From: Camelus bactrianus
Lineage: Eukaryota > Chordata > Mammalia > Artiodactyla > Camelidae
Assembly (NCBI RefSeq): GCF_048773025.1
Contig: NC_133557.1
Coordinates: 7,456,001 to 7,520,000 of the forward strand
DNA length: 64,000 bases
Direction of reading: 5' to 3'
The notes beneath the pieces were generated by a model. It saw only the letters and a program-made list of their open reading frames with translations. It had not been told where the DNA came from and did no database searches. A program made the position numbers and the translations under genes. Below, piece after piece: positions 22,561 to 34,560 of this stretch. Each line of letters opens with the position of its first letter. Positions within the stretch are counted from its first letter, which is position 1.

Positions 22561-23340
22561 ACTCTCTGCCATGTGATGGAGGACATTGGTGACCCAGAGA
22601 GATACTGTCCCTGTCCTGGGGGCCCACAGCCTGGTGGGGATACATTCATAATCAGAGACAGGATCTGAGACTACGAATGATACTGTGAAGAATGTAAGTG
22701 AGGCAGAAAGGGGAGAGTGGCAAGGCTGGAGAGAAGGGCTGGGCTGGGCTGACCCTGCAGGCAGAGCCTGGTGGACCCAATTTTAGGTCTGGTTTTACAT
22801 AAACGGCAATAGCAAATCTTGAAAGGTTTCAAGTGGCAGAATGGAGGCAGGGGCATGACTAAATTTGCATCCTCTGGCTGCAAGGGAAGTGTGGACTGCA
22901 GCAGGACCACATGGAAGCAGGAGCCCAGTCAGTGCTCCAGGCAACAGATGATGGTGGGGGCTGTGTGTCTTGAGTCAGATGTGCAGACATTTAAGTTAGA
23001 GGTTAAAATCAACAAGGCTGATGGAGGATGGCTAGATTGGACATGGGAGGCTAGGAAGAAGAAGGGTGACATTGTCTGGTCCAAGCTAGGAGATGGATGG
23101 TGAGATGGAGAATCCCGGGGCAGGGCAGGCTGGCGGGGGAAAGGGGCAGTGTTCTGGGTACAGTTTTGAAACTGTTGAGAGAACAGACCAAGGAGTTCGA
23201 TGACGTATGATCCAGAGGTCAGGGAGAAATCTGAGGTGGAGATGTGTGTTTGGAAGTCATTGTCACAGGAGGCTTGGCAGAGAGTAGAATAGGGGAAGGG
23301 AAGGGAGGAGACGCTGTGAATAAACGTTGACTGGAGGAAG
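22560..23340 (+). repeat. L2 LINE fragment
   Basis: The L2-like order is kept across about 780 bases (TGAAAGGTTTCAAGTGGCAG, GGGGCATGACTAAATTTGCA, GGCTAGATTGGACATGGGAG). It lies in HSPA12B intron 1. Confidence 0.55.
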
Positions 23341-23734
23341 GGGGCTGGCCAGGAAGACCGAGATGCCTGCTATGGCTTCAGGAAGATCTTGATAACAGAA
23401 AGCTATGAAGGCAGATGCCTTCAGAGATTTTAGATAAGACTGGAAACACCTGTTTTAATGGCTCATGGCATTTCGGTGACATGATGGAGATGGAGTGGGA
23501 GTCAAGTAAGCCTGGGCGAGGAGGGAACGGGGGTGAGAGAACGGAGCTGGCACTGCGGGGAAGCTTGGCTGAGAGCAGGAGCTGATGGCGCAGCACCTGC
23601 AGGAACATAGAGCTCGAGGACGGGAGGACAGGTTTTTATTTCCTTTTTGAAGATGGGAGGACCTTGAGCTTGTGTCTGTGACGTTCTGGGGGCCAAACTA
23701 GAGGCACTGTCCTCAGGTCATTGACAGCTTTGTT

Positions 23735-23890
23735 ACTCCAAGTGCGGTATCACAACAGCAGCACTGGATCCCCTGGGAGCTTGTTAGAAATGCAGGCTCT
23801 GGGGCTCTGTCCTGGGCCCACTGAGTTAGCACTTGCTTTATAACAAGTTCCCAGGTGGTAGGGAGCACCCTAATGTTTGAGAAGTGCTTC
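23735..23890 (+). mobile_element. MER5A hAT DNA transposon remnant
   Basis: The stretch contains CCCCTGGGAGCTTGTTAGAAA, AACAAGTTCCCAGGTGGTAG and TGTTTGAGAAGTGCTT, in MER5A order. It lies in HSPA12B intron 1. Terminal duplications are not clear. Confidence 0.75.
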
Positions 23891-24589
23891 CTGGTCCAGT
23901 CTCAGCTGGGGGCTAAACAAGGGTGGTGGTGGCCCAGAGCCCATTCCCTCTCTGTAGCAATAGCCGGATCAGGAAGTTTTGCTACCAGAACACAGGCAGA
24001 CACAGAGCTGGGCACTGTCACACCCATACACACACAAGTACACACCCTTGCTCCCACAGAGTTCCCACAACCCAGCCCCGTCATGGACAGACACCGAGGC
24101 ATGTCCAGGATATTCCCGCATGGCCAGCACCATGGAGATTTCCAGATACACGCAGTCCTGCTATCATCAGAGGTGCACAGGGGGATGTCCAGGAATCAGA
24201 ATCAGGGGAAACATAGGGGTAGGTCATGGGCGTTTGCAGAGCAGCTGGGTGATGCTGAGAAAAGAGAAAGCAAATGATGGGGGTGGGTCTGGGCCTTGAA
24301 AGCCAGGGACAGGAGTCCAGCTCACGGTGGTGGAGTGTCATTCTGGACGTGGTTCCCACCAGCTCGCAAGAGCTGATTCTGTGCATCTGCATTCACTGAC
24401 ATCACATCGATAGCTTGAAATCAGCCATGGTGATTACTCCACTGAAACTGGCAAACACTGCAGATCAGGTTTTTCTCCCTCTTGGAGAGTTGACTGTAAA
24501 ACATTTACCAGCACACTACTGGATCAAGGCCAGGAGGGAGAAGTTGGCAGTCCTTTTTGCACATTGTTTCAATTCTTCAGCAAAAACTT

Positions 24590-24970
24590 ACTGAACTTTC
24601 CTTCTCCCAGGTTCTGCACTAAGCACCGGGGAAACACTTTGTTGAATGAATGAATGGATTTTCCAAACCAAAGCTATTGCATTTGAAGCAGAAACCATCT
24701 AGAACCACCAGGAAAAAAGGCTTCAGGAGTCGTCACTCTAAACGGATTCCATGTCCAACCACGTGTCTATAATCTCCCCAGCTCTGGGAAGCTGATCCAG
24801 CTAGTCCCATCTCTGAGTGTGTGATACACTGAACACCCCTACACTGGGGTCTCGGGGCTGACAAGAGCCTATTATGACATCTGGCTGGTGTGCATTATCT
24901 TGCCTCTCTGTGCCTCAGTGCCCTTTCCTGTGAAATGGATCATGCAAGGGCCTTGTGAGGATCGAGTCCA
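24590..24970 (+). repeat. Old L2/MIR-like fragments
   Basis: An L2-like end (TTCTGCACTAAGCACCGGGG, TTGAATGAATGAATGG) is followed near 24895-24965 by a MIR-like core (CTCAGTGCCCTTTCCTGTGA). It lies in HSPA12B intron 1. Confidence 0.4.
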
Positions 24971-26819
24971 AGTAAGGGAGGAAGGTTGTTGATTAAAGCA
25001 GGGAGTTGGACAGATGTGAACAGTGTTCTTTCCCTCCATGATGTGGATACTGAATGTTCCCTTGTTAGAAGGTTTTGGTCTTATTGAGGCTTTTACTCTA
25101 GTCATTCTGAGTTCTTTACAGAGGGAGGGAGGCCCTGAATCAATCAGTGTTAAAGAAGGAGGATCCTGCTGATGCTTTGCGAGGTGGAGGTAGAGGGGGT
25201 GGCAGCCACACAAGCGTGCACACATGCCCCCTCTGCCTTCGGGGCCATCCCGCACTGCGCATACACACCCACTATATGGTGTGCTGATTGTGGTGCTCAG
25301 GACAACCATATATCCTAAAAGCTGCATCTGGGCAGAATCTACAGCTGGAAATGGGGGAATTAGATCCCTGCCCCAGGGACTCAGTAATTTCAGTGGTGAT
25401 GCTTATGGGTTTGAGAATAATTGGGTGGGGCAATTTGATTTACACAGAGAGTAGCTTCATTTCCTGGCTACAAGAGGAGGCTAAATTCTGGCCCCAGCCT
25501 GACCCTGACCATACCCACAGACAGACCCTTAACCCTGCCCGTGGACTGACCCCTAGCCCTTGGTTTCATATTGACTTCTAATCTTCAGTTTTACTCTGAT
25601 CCCTGACCCTGACTTCTACCCAACAGGCATGACTGGGGACCAGGACAGGGTGTGGCTGAGTAGAGACTCAAAACTGAGTAGGGAGACTCCCATCCTGGAG
25701 TGTCCCCTAGACTCACAAAAGCCTAAGACTTTTTGCCTGATGGAGACAAATCTCCAATGATCTCTTCCTCTGATTGGGGTGATGAGGCTGGGTATGTCCC
25801 CCAGAGCATGGGAAGCATGTGATGTTGCTGGATTTCAAAGCTCCACACACACCTGTCCTCTGCCCAGGAGGACAAAGAGCCCACCCCATCTTTACAGCTC
25901 ACCTCCATACCCCTTCAGGCCTCCTTTCACTCGGACCCTGCCTCTCCCATCCACTGTTCTCTGCTCAGCATCCTGCCAGTTCTTTAATGGAAGAGCACTT
26001 GGTCAGCAAGCAAAGAGAGGCCACAGGTATTTCTCCCAAGCCACAGATTGAGCCAACCAGGGCCCAAGGGACAGATCAGAAGTGGCACTCAGAGGGCTGC
26101 CCCAGTCTCTATCTGGAGAGGAGCCCTCAAGGAGAGGGGCCAGTGGGAGCCTGAGGGATATGGAGTCTGCCTTCTGGACTGGGGCCTCCTGAGGGCCCTG
26201 CCTGTATTTAACTTTTCTTTCCATACATCCTGCCCACCCCCATGGGTCCTCATCACGGGAGCAGCCAATTAACAAACAACCTCTCTCCCACACAGCCTAG
26301 GGCCTGAAGCCCCTCCTACCCTCTGCCCACTGTCCCTCACCACCTCTTTCACCTTCTGGGGATCCACAGCTGCCTTTGGGTTCACAGGAAGTCCATATTT
26401 CAGAGCTCCCTCCCTCCCAGACTCTCCCCTACACAAGTAAGCTTTACAGCCTGGCTCCACTGCAAGGCCACAGGGAGCCCAGACCCCACCCCACCTGGAT
26501 CCCCAAGCTGGCCTCAGAGAGAGAAACCAGAGGTCTCTGTTCATGAGGCCAGCCCACAGTCTGGCACCCGGGCCACCCAACGACTCCTGAACTTTCTGGA
26601 CCACGGGCAGTGGGAACTCCCCCTGCAGGCGCCCCTCAAATACACACACTCAACTACGGGGTCTCCACCTCTGGCCTAAGCACCGTGTCCTCCACAGATT
26701 GGCTCCCTGGAGCAGCCCCTGCCCCATGCCAGACGCCCAGACACTGAAGTCTCTCCAGGCCCCTTTCCTTCCCTCCAGGCCCCCACCCTCCGCAGGGCAT
26801 GGGTGGGGTACCAAAGCCC

Positions 26820-27360
26820 GGATAGCAGCCCACGGTCGCGGCCCCAGCTGCCTTCCCGAACCGGCAGCCCTGTTGGAGAGATCCGTCCCCAGTCTTGACC
26901 CCCAGGGTCAGGAAGTCGGTGGTGGGGTCTCTCAGCCGCCAGCCCGCGACGGGACGGCAGACCTTGGCGCCTTTCTCCTCTCTGAGAGCCCAGCAGCTCC
27001 CCCGCCCGCCCAGGACTCACCTCCGCCCTCCCGACAGCTCGACCTCCGTCCAGCCGCCTGGATGCTGGGCCCGCAGCCGGTGCGGTGGCCTTGCCCTGCC
27101 GCGGCGGCCGCAGCCCTCGACGTGCGCCCGGCCCTCGCCCCGGCTCTCCGCCCCGCGACGCCCCCGTCCCCTCCCCGTCCCCTCCCCCTCCCCCACGCCG
27201 GATGGCCGCGCCGCCGCCGCCGGGTGGGCCCGCGCTCCAGCCCAGATGTGCGAGGCCGGGGCGGGGCCTGCTGCGCGGGCCTCAGCCGAGGGGCCCGGCC
27301 CGGCTCGAGTCCACCGCCCCTCCCTGCGCCCCTCCTGCGCCCCCCCCCCCCCCCCGCTTC
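26820..27360 (-). promoter_or_regulatory. HSPA12B: CpG island, likely HSPA12B promoter
   Basis: Dense CpG dinucleotides and high GC run across this interval, including a (GCC)-rich block near 27205-27225 and a pure C run near 27338-27353. The island covers the inferred first exon. The spacer to the right is not CpG-rich and has no plus-strand gene until SIGLEC1, so a one-way minus-strand promoter is the simplest reading. Confidence 0.7.
27021..27200 (-). other. HSPA12B: Probable HSPA12B non-coding first exon
   Basis: On the minus strand a GTGAGT donor (27020-27015) follows a GC-rich stretch inside the CpG island. This is the natural donor for the acceptor at 22238-22239 and gives a first intron of about 4.8 kb. 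The 5' limit is a guess, since no transcription start can be read from sequence. Confidence 0.55.
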
Positions 27361-27562
27361 CCAGCAACTCCGGGGGTGGTGAGGGGAGAAGGCTGTGGAG
27401 GCGAGGTGGAGGGAGGAGGAGAGGAATTTCAGACGCTCTGTAGGCCTCTTGCGACCCAGCTGAGGAGGGCACCTCTGCCCTCCCCAAAACCCACCTCAGG
27501 ACTCAGCCGAGACCAGCCCGTCTGCCTTCTGCCGGAGCCAGCTGCTGGGAGGGAGAGCCCTG

Positions 27563-27835
27563 CCCAGACCCCTCTAGTCTCCTGCCCCAGACCCCTCCAG
27601 TCTCCTGTCCCAAGACCCCTCCAGCCTCCTGTCCCAGACCCTTCCAGTCTCCTGTCTCCAGACCCTTCCAGCCTCCTGTCCCAGACCCTTCCAGTCCCTG
27701 CCCAGATCCCTCCAGTCTCCTGCCCCAGATCTCTCCAGTCCACTGCCCCAGATCTCTCTAGTCTCCTGCTCCAGAACCGTTACAGACCCCTGTCCCAGAC
27801 CCCTCACAGCTGATTCACCCAGACCCCTCCACTCC
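27563..27835. repeat. Minisatellite, unit about 20-24 bp
   Basis: Roughly eleven imperfect head-to-tail copies of a unit like CCCAGACCCCTCCAGTCTCC, with unit-length variation, start about 200 bases from the edge of the HSPA12B CpG island. Confidence 0.88.
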
Positions 27836-28660
27836 CACCTCCATTCCGAGATCCCTAGGCTTAGGCTCCAAGGGTCAGAGAAGAGAGAAGAGACCAAATG
27901 AAGGGTGAGGACAGGCCTCTGAGTCCCAGGCTGGGGCCCAGGTCTGTCCTTGCTGAAGTTTGGAACAGCGAGGGGAAGGTTCTCACGGTTTCGGACCCCA
28001 CTCCTAGCAAAAGGATCACTGGGAAGTCATCCTGCTTTGGCAAGGAGCACGTAGCCCCTTATCTGTGAGGGCTTCTTCCTGTCCTAATGCATGCTGTCTT
28101 GGGGACTTGGGGACCTGGCCTCCAAAAAGGGGATTTACAGAGTGGAGATCTGGTTGCTAGGCCCCTCTAAGGCAGCTAACGCCCTGTGCTCCCCCCGCCC
28201 ACGTCCTGGTTCTGGCAGGGCTGGGCCTGGCCCCTTTCCCTCTGCCCAGTGTGAATGTGTCCCCACAGAGGCTTAGGTTGGGTGTGGGTGAGATGGGGCC
28301 AAGGGCTGACTCTAGCCTGTCTCTCTGTGCTGAGAGAAGCTGGCCTCCTGTCTGCCCCCCTCTCAGCCCCCTCCCCAAAGAAGGCCCCCACAGTTCTATG
28401 GGCATCAGAGTTGCCCCCCACCCCAAACCTTGGCAGGGGCCATTTTCCCTCCCTGGAATTCTTTCTCTTGTCCTCTCTGCCCATCTAAATGGCGCTCTAG
28501 CTAAAGTGTCACCTCTCCTAGCCTTTTTGTCATTATCAGGGCCACTGCTCCAGAGTGCCTGCAGTGAGGTTAGGGGTGAGGGGTGTGCTTCACCGAGCAA
28601 TTTTGGATGTCAGCACATGGCCAATAAGTCAGCAAGATATCCAATCAGCAGCCTCCACTG
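27836..28660. other. Spacer, no gene seen
   Basis: This is single-copy-looking sequence with short chance ORFs only. I see no splice-linked coding signal and no recognisable repeat. Confidence 0.4.
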
Positions 28661-28661
28661 G

Positions 28662-28875
28662 AGGCTGTCAGAGTGTGTGTATCCATTGATGTGTCTGTGC
28701 TTATGTCTTTGTGTGAGTGTGTCTTTGTTTATACACACTGTGTGTGTATGTTTATCTGTGTCCATACGTGAGTGTGTCTTTTGGGATGTCTGTGTGACTG
28801 TTGGTATGTGTCTATGTGTGTCTGTGTATATTATATACGTGTGTCTCTATGTTTGTATTTGTCTGTGTGACAGGT
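28662..28875. repeat. Degenerate GT-rich tract
   Basis: About 210 bases of imperfect TGTGTG and GTGTCT units. Open frames across it reflect the repeat and are not coding. Confidence 0.75.
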
Positions 28876-29479
28876 GGGGGGCTGGCAGGCCTTCATGTCA
28901 TTCCAGAGTTTGAGCAAAGCTGGGGAGGGTTGAAGTGTGGCTGCTCATTAGCTCATTAGTGTATGAAGGAAAGGGTCTAGCCCCTCAAGTACAACCTGCC
29001 TCTTGTTTATCTTTCTCCTCCACCCAGGTGTTCCTCCATCCCCACTTCCCCAGCTCCACAGATTGGCTCATCTCTGAGGGCCATGGCAGCAAGCTCTGAG
29101 CAGGAGTGAAGATTCGTGGGGGGGGGGGTCCCAGCCCCTGGTGTCTTCCTGCTTGGCAGCCTTCTGTTCCCCCCAGTCTAGGCCCCCTCAGCCTGCCATG
29201 GGTGTTTGTAGCTTCCAGTCTGACACAGGAGAAGGACAGCCTCTCACCCGCTGGGAGGTTTGATACAGTTGCCACCAGAAGATGCAGGGTGAGGTGGGCA
29301 GGGACAAAGAGCCCCTGCCCTTCGTGGTCCTCTCTGGCCCTTGCACCGCCCTCTCCTCCCCGCTAGTGCCCTGTGGGCCCACCCACTGACCTCACCAAGT
29401 GGGGGAGGCGCGAGGAAGGATCAGCATGTCCTCTTGGAAGCAGCCTCTCTCCAGGCCACGCATCCCTTCTCTGGCCTTC

Positions 29480-29790
29480 ATTCAGGACCTTCCCCTCCTG
29501 TGGATTCTTTCACACCCAGCCCTGCCCCTCCAGTTCATCTCTATCGTGCAACTGGAGGAGACTTTTCAAAGTGCAAATCTGGTCCCATTGCTCCACCACT
29601 CCTACCCTCTCCATGACTCCCCATCACCTATGGGAGAAGAGCCAAGAAATCCAAGGCCTGGCCTGCCGTTGACTGACCTCTAAGCTCCCCTTCCCAGCCC
29701 TAACCTCCCATCCCATCTGCTGCCCTTCAAGCCCAGCTTGCCTTCTCTGCTTCTGAACCTTTGTTCCCCCTGGGCCAGCCCCCAGCCCTG
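29480..29790. repeat. L2-like LINE fragment
   Basis: Phrases such as TGCAAATCTGGTCCCATTG, CATGACTCCCCATCACC and AAGGCCTGGCCTGCC follow a common L2-type 3'-end pattern. Confidence 0.4.
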
Positions 29791-30334
29791 CGCTGCTCGG
29801 CAGACAGGACCCTTTCTCCCTTGGGCCTTTGGGAGAAACTGGCCCCTGGGAATCTGTTGTGGGTGCAGTGTCTGCAGCCCCTCCAGCCCTGGTCACCACC
29901 AGATGTGGCTTTTAGGAAAACTCTTCGGGTTTGAAAGACTGGAGCAGAGCTCCCATTTCTGGGAGCCTGGCATGCAGACTAGCAGGCAGTTTCAGGGCAG
30001 ATGGTGATGTTTGTCTTTAGGACACGTCATCCCCCCACCTAAGCTAATGTGTGCTGAGGGGCTGCAGAAAGAACTTCTGTCTCCCCACCCTTCTGCCCAA
30101 GTTTGACTGCTTGCTCCACCCCAGAGCTTGGGGCGGACAGACAGCCAGATAGACAAACACATGCATACACACACATACACCAGGGGAGGGGCAGGTTTTC
30201 CCCCAGCCTGCCTCGGGAGGGGAGGGAAGGGAAGGTGGGCAGAGGTTTTTTTTCAGACCCTGTTGTCTGCACCTCGGGGTATGCTGGTGCCCATCCGGGT
30301 ACCTTACCTGCCGCTTACGCCTCCACGACACCCT

Positions 30335-30440
30335 CGGTGGGGAAGGCCTCTCCATCCTCATTCTACAGAGGAGGAAGCTGAGGCTTGGGGAGAACAGGAC
30401 CCAGCTGACTCAGACCCTGTGGGCTGTCTCACAGTCTGTG
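30335..30440 (-). repeat. MIR-like fragment
   Basis: CATTCTACAGAGGAGGAAGC followed by CTGAGGCTTGGGGA is the reverse MIR core. Confidence 0.5.
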
Positions 30441-30974
30441 CTCTTGCCTGTGCCACGTGTTGCAGGAGGCTAATGAAGGGAGGGTGGTACCTGGGCATCC
30501 AGAGGCAGCCCTCCTGGATAGTTGTCCAACTCTGCCTGCCCCTTCCTGGGATTGGGAAGTGGGTGGCTCCTGGGACAGAGGCCTCTAGAGTGTTCCTCTG
30601 TCAGATTCCTGAGGTGCAAGCTTCCTTCCAGGAATGACTCTGCCTGCCCCACCCAGCTGGACTTCCTCTCGATGGCCCACAGCTTCTGTCTGCATCATTT
30701 TCCTCATTGGAGTTGGGAGTGTAGGAGGCCCCGCCTGTGGCTGGGAGTTCAAAGCTCGGCCCTGGTGGTGCCCTGCCTCTGCTGTTGCATGGACAGCTGA
30801 CACCTCCTCCTTCATTAAAAGAGAGCCCTGGGTTTCCACCTTCCTGCTGAGCCTCCCCAGTACCCTGCCCCAAATGACACTCAAAGCACCGGACCAGCCC
30901 CATCTCCCAGAACTCTGCACTGACACTTCTCCACCTCCAGGCCCTTCTCCAGTGTGGTGCTATTAAGGTTCCCA

Positions 30975-31180
30975 GCAGGAACGTTGGGAAGATTTCTTAG
31001 AGGTGGTGACCCTTGATCTGCATCCTGAAGGGTGACTGAGAGAATTGTCCATGTGGAGAAGCGGGGCTGGGGGCATTCCAGAAGGAGGAAAAAGTACAAA
31101 CAAAGGCATGAAGGTGCGTGAGCAGGAGGCAGAATGGAATCAACAGACTGAGCAGCTGGATGAGGGGCTGGGCGTGTGTG
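30975..31180 (+). repeat. L2 LINE fragment
   Basis: The L2-like run includes GATCTGCATCCTGAAGGGTG, GGGGGCATTCCAGAAGGAGG and ACAAAGGCATGAAGGTG. Confidence 0.55.
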
Positions 31181-31539
31181 TTCCTGGTTCTTTCAAGTAC
31201 AGACGCCCTTGTGCCCTGCCCCAGCAGACCCCCCGGTTCTTTACTCCAGAACCCTCCACCCCACTTGCTCCACTTGGACATCTTCTGTTAGGAATCTTTG
31301 GTCTCTATTCCAGACCACTGGGACTTCAGCTTCATTGCACAACCCTCTCTCTGCTCACCTCTTCACTCAGCTTGGACAACACCCTCCCCCTGCCAACCCC
31401 TGCCCCACAGAATCACCTCTCTGCTAGGGTATGGGTGTACTGAAAAGGACCAAGACTTTAAGGGAAGGGGAACTGCTGGAGAAGAGATGATCCTTCATTT
31501 CAGCCATGTCAATTTGGAGGAGGTTGTAGGAATGCTGTG

Positions 31540-32570
31540 TAGACAATGCTGGCTGCTCCCTCCCCTAATATCTATTCTCTTTTTCTTCATAATAGAATCT
31601 TCTCTTTTCAGCCATGCACATGGCCCCCAGCATAAAGAACAGATCTACCAGGGTTTCTTGCTGCTAGGTGTGGCTGCTAGCGGATAGAGAGATCCCCAAA
31701 CTGGAAAGCCCACCAAATCTGTGGGCAAGCCCCTCAGAGGTGTGAGTCCTTGCCCACCGACTGAGAAAGAATTTTTAATAGAGGCAGAGGGACAAAGGGA
31801 CAAAGGAAGCTGCTTTATTACTCAGAGAAAGAAGGAAAAAAAACAAAGAAAGCAAGCACTAGTAGGGTGCCGTCAGCCAGGTAGCGGGTCAGGACAGCGC
31901 CAGTCCCCAGCTGGGCCACGGGGTTTTATACTGAAATGTTCTGCCATCTTTAGCTTCATTCCGGTGGTGCCAGTCATGTTTTGTTATGGGCTCTTTCCTC
32001 CCATGGAGCTCAGCCCTAAAACAGAAATGTTGGCGGGGAAAGAGGGAACAAAGAAAGAAATCCTGGGGTGTGTCCTTGGGAATGATGGAGCAGTTGTGGA
32101 CATAAGATGTCTTGTATGGCAATGTCCTTGGAACCAAGGACCCAGCTGCGGGGTAAGAGAAACAACCTGTTTTTTTTGTTTGTTTTTCTTAAACAGCCTG
32201 ACACTTTCTTTCCCTTGTTGTTAATCAGCCAGTAAGCCTGCCTAATCGCCTCTGTCATGGCCATGTGACCAAGTTTTCGCTAATGAGATAAAAGCAGAAG
32301 CGGTTGTGGTGTCTTCCTGCTTTTCTCCATCCTGCTGCCCAGAACGTTGATGGGATGACTGGAGCTCTAACTGTGCTGGACTGTAAAGTTGAGGGACACA
32401 CCCTAGTGATGGCAGAAAGCGACCTTCCGGGACACTGGCACTAGAGCAATAGCCCTGTGCCGCCTGCCTCCTCCCCAGGGTTATGTACTTCCAGACTTTT
32501 AAATGGGAAAGAAAGAAACTTTTGTTTAGGACCCTGTATTTTCAGTCTCAGTTACTCACAGCAGAATGTA
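31540..32570 (+). repeat. Old interspersed repeat split by a solo LTR
   Basis: The two arms (31540-31674 and 32258-32570) join across the insertion into one recognisable old mammalian repeat: a 'gctaggtgtggc' phrase followed by 'catgtgaccaag' and 'ctaatgagataaaagcagaag'. The family name is not assigned. Confidence 0.5.
31675..32257 (-). mobile_element. Solo LTR, ERV1-like, with 4-bp target-site duplications
   Basis: This 583-bp element begins with TG and ends with CA on both strands and is flanked on both sides by TGGC (31671-31674 and 32258-32261). A 4-bp duplication fits gammaretrovirus-like (ERV1) integration. Read on the minus strand it carries a TATAAAA box (revcomp at 31924-31930) and, about 110 bases on, an AATAAA (31819-31814). 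This fits U3 and R-U5 order. No internal viral region is present, so it is the recombined remnant of a provirus. It looks whole as an LTR and is younger than the repeat it split. Confidence 0.75.
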
Positions 32571-33390
32571 ATCCTATCTGATTTGACCCCAGGGAGAAAT
32601 GTTGACAGGCAGTGGGTATATGGATCTGGAGCTCCGAGGAGAGTTTTGAATTGCTTGTAGACATTTGGCAGGCATCCTCATCGAGAGGGTAATTGAAGCC
32701 ACGAGAGCAGATGAGATCACCCAGGCAGAGTGTGCTGCGTGAGGGAGACTCTGAGGTCTGCCCAGGAGGCAGCCCGCCCAATTCTTGCCCATGAAAGACT
32801 GTTCTGGCCCCTCTGCTCAGTTTCATCCACCCCCTTCCAATGTCAGCAGAACGCTTCTTGGCTTTTATTGATGCAGAGTCAGTATGAAGGGAGGCTGGTG
32901 GAAGACGAGAGGTGTATGGACTAGGGTTGGAGGAAATTCTTTTGAAGCGTTTTTTTAGAGAGAATTTTAAGAGCAGCTACAGTGTGTGAGGCAAAGTGGA
33001 TCAGAAAAGGAAAAAAAAAGAGGTTTTATAACGTGTTGTAGTGTGAGATTTCCTTTTGTGGGATTCAGGAAAGCACACAGAACTTGAAATGTGTTGAAAT
33101 TACTTTTTGGTTGCTAGATTGGACCCTGTCTGTCGTAACATCACTCAAGACTGGTCCATTTGGATGATGGCTGGAGGAGTGTCACACAAGTAACAGAAAC
33201 TCATTAGAGAAGCACAAGCAAAGGACACGCTTATGTCAAGGACACAGGGGCTCGTATGTGACAGACCCCGGGGGCAGAGGAGTGCGTCCGGGCTCCACGA
33301 GGGCCTGGAACGAGGAACTGGAAACATGGCAGCAGCAGGGAGCTGGCCACCTTCCTCCCACTGCTGCTGTCTGCACGTCTGCTAAATTCT
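32571..33390. other. Spacer, no gene seen
   Basis: I see no coding signal and no repeat that I can name. Confidence 0.35.
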
Positions 33391-34560
33391 TCTCTTAATA
33401 CAATTTTTTAAAGTTTACTTTCTATTTACAGTTATTGCAAAATATCGGCTATGTTCCCCGAGTTGTACAATACTTTGAGCCTATCTGACACTCAATAGTT
33501 TGTGCCTTCCACTCCCCACCCCTATGTTTGCAGATTGCCTTTTTAAACAAATTAGTAGACTTAATTTTTTAAAACAGTTTTAGATTTACAAAGATACTGA
33601 GCGGGCAGCAAGTAGGAAGTTCCCATCTTCCCCCTCCCTCCCACAGTTTCCCCTGTTATTAACATCTTGGATTAGTGTGGTGTATTTTGTTATAATTAAT
33701 GAACACCTGGCGACCACTGAACTTTTTACTTTTTGCCTTGTTCAGAATGTCAGATAGCAGGAATCAGATAGCCGGTAGCTTTTTCAGACTGGTTTCTTTC
33801 ACTTAGTAACATATATTTAAACTTCCTCCATGTCTTTTCATGGCTTGATAGCTCATTTATTCTTAGTGTTGAATAATACTATTCCATTGTATGTATGTAA
33901 CACAGAGGATTTATCCATTCACCCATTGAAAGCCATCTTGGTTGCTTTGGCAGTCTTTTGGCAATTATAAATAAAGCTGCTATAAGCATTTGTGTACAGG
34001 GGTTTGTGAAGATACAAATTTTCAACTCAGTTGGGGAAATATCTAGGAGTGTGATTGCTGGATCATATGGTTAGACTATGTTTAGCTTTGTAAGAAACCA
34101 CCAAGCTCTATTCCAAAGTGGCTGTAACAGTTTGCATTCCCACCAGCAATATGTGGGAGTTTTTGTTGCTCTACATCCTTGTCAGCATTTGGTGTTGTCA
34201 GAGTTCTGGATTTTCACCATTGTAATAGGTGCGTAGTGGTATCTCACTGTTGTTTCAATTTCCAGTTCCACAATGACATACGATGTCGAGCATCCTTTGA
34301 TATACTTATTTGCCATCTGTGTGTCTTCTTTGTTGAGGTACCTATTCAGATGTTTTGCCCATATTTAAATGAAGTTGTTTGGTTTCTTATTGAGTTTTAA
34401 GAGTTCTTTGTATATTTTAGATACACTCCTGTATCTGATGTGTATTTTGCAAATATTTTCTCCCAGTCTGTGCTTATCTTTTTATTCTCTTAACAGATTG
34501 CCTTTTGTTTATTTTTTCTTCTCCATGCTTGTGAACATTCCGCAGCTCCTGAATTTATTT
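33390..34560 (-). mobile_element. Old L1 (L1M) fragment, ORF2 end and 3' UTR
   Basis: Read on the minus strand this is the ORF2 C-terminal part and 3' region of an old L1. Typical antisense phrases are GCTGGATCATATGGTTAGAC, TTGCATTCCCACCAGCAAT and CCATTGTATGTATGTAAC. It is heavily decayed, with no long open frame. Confidence 0.75.

Noticed and set aside
26699-27813. Long overlapping open frames (over 220 codons) on the plus strand through the CpG island and minisatellite
   Set aside because: They are explained by GC-rich composition and the C-rich tandem repeat. The translations are proline- and serine-rich, with no domain, and run opposite to the inferred HSPA12B promoter.
28251-28913. 220-codon plus-strand frame
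   Set aside because: Its second half is the GT-rich tract (CVCVS-type residues). There is no coding evidence in the first half.
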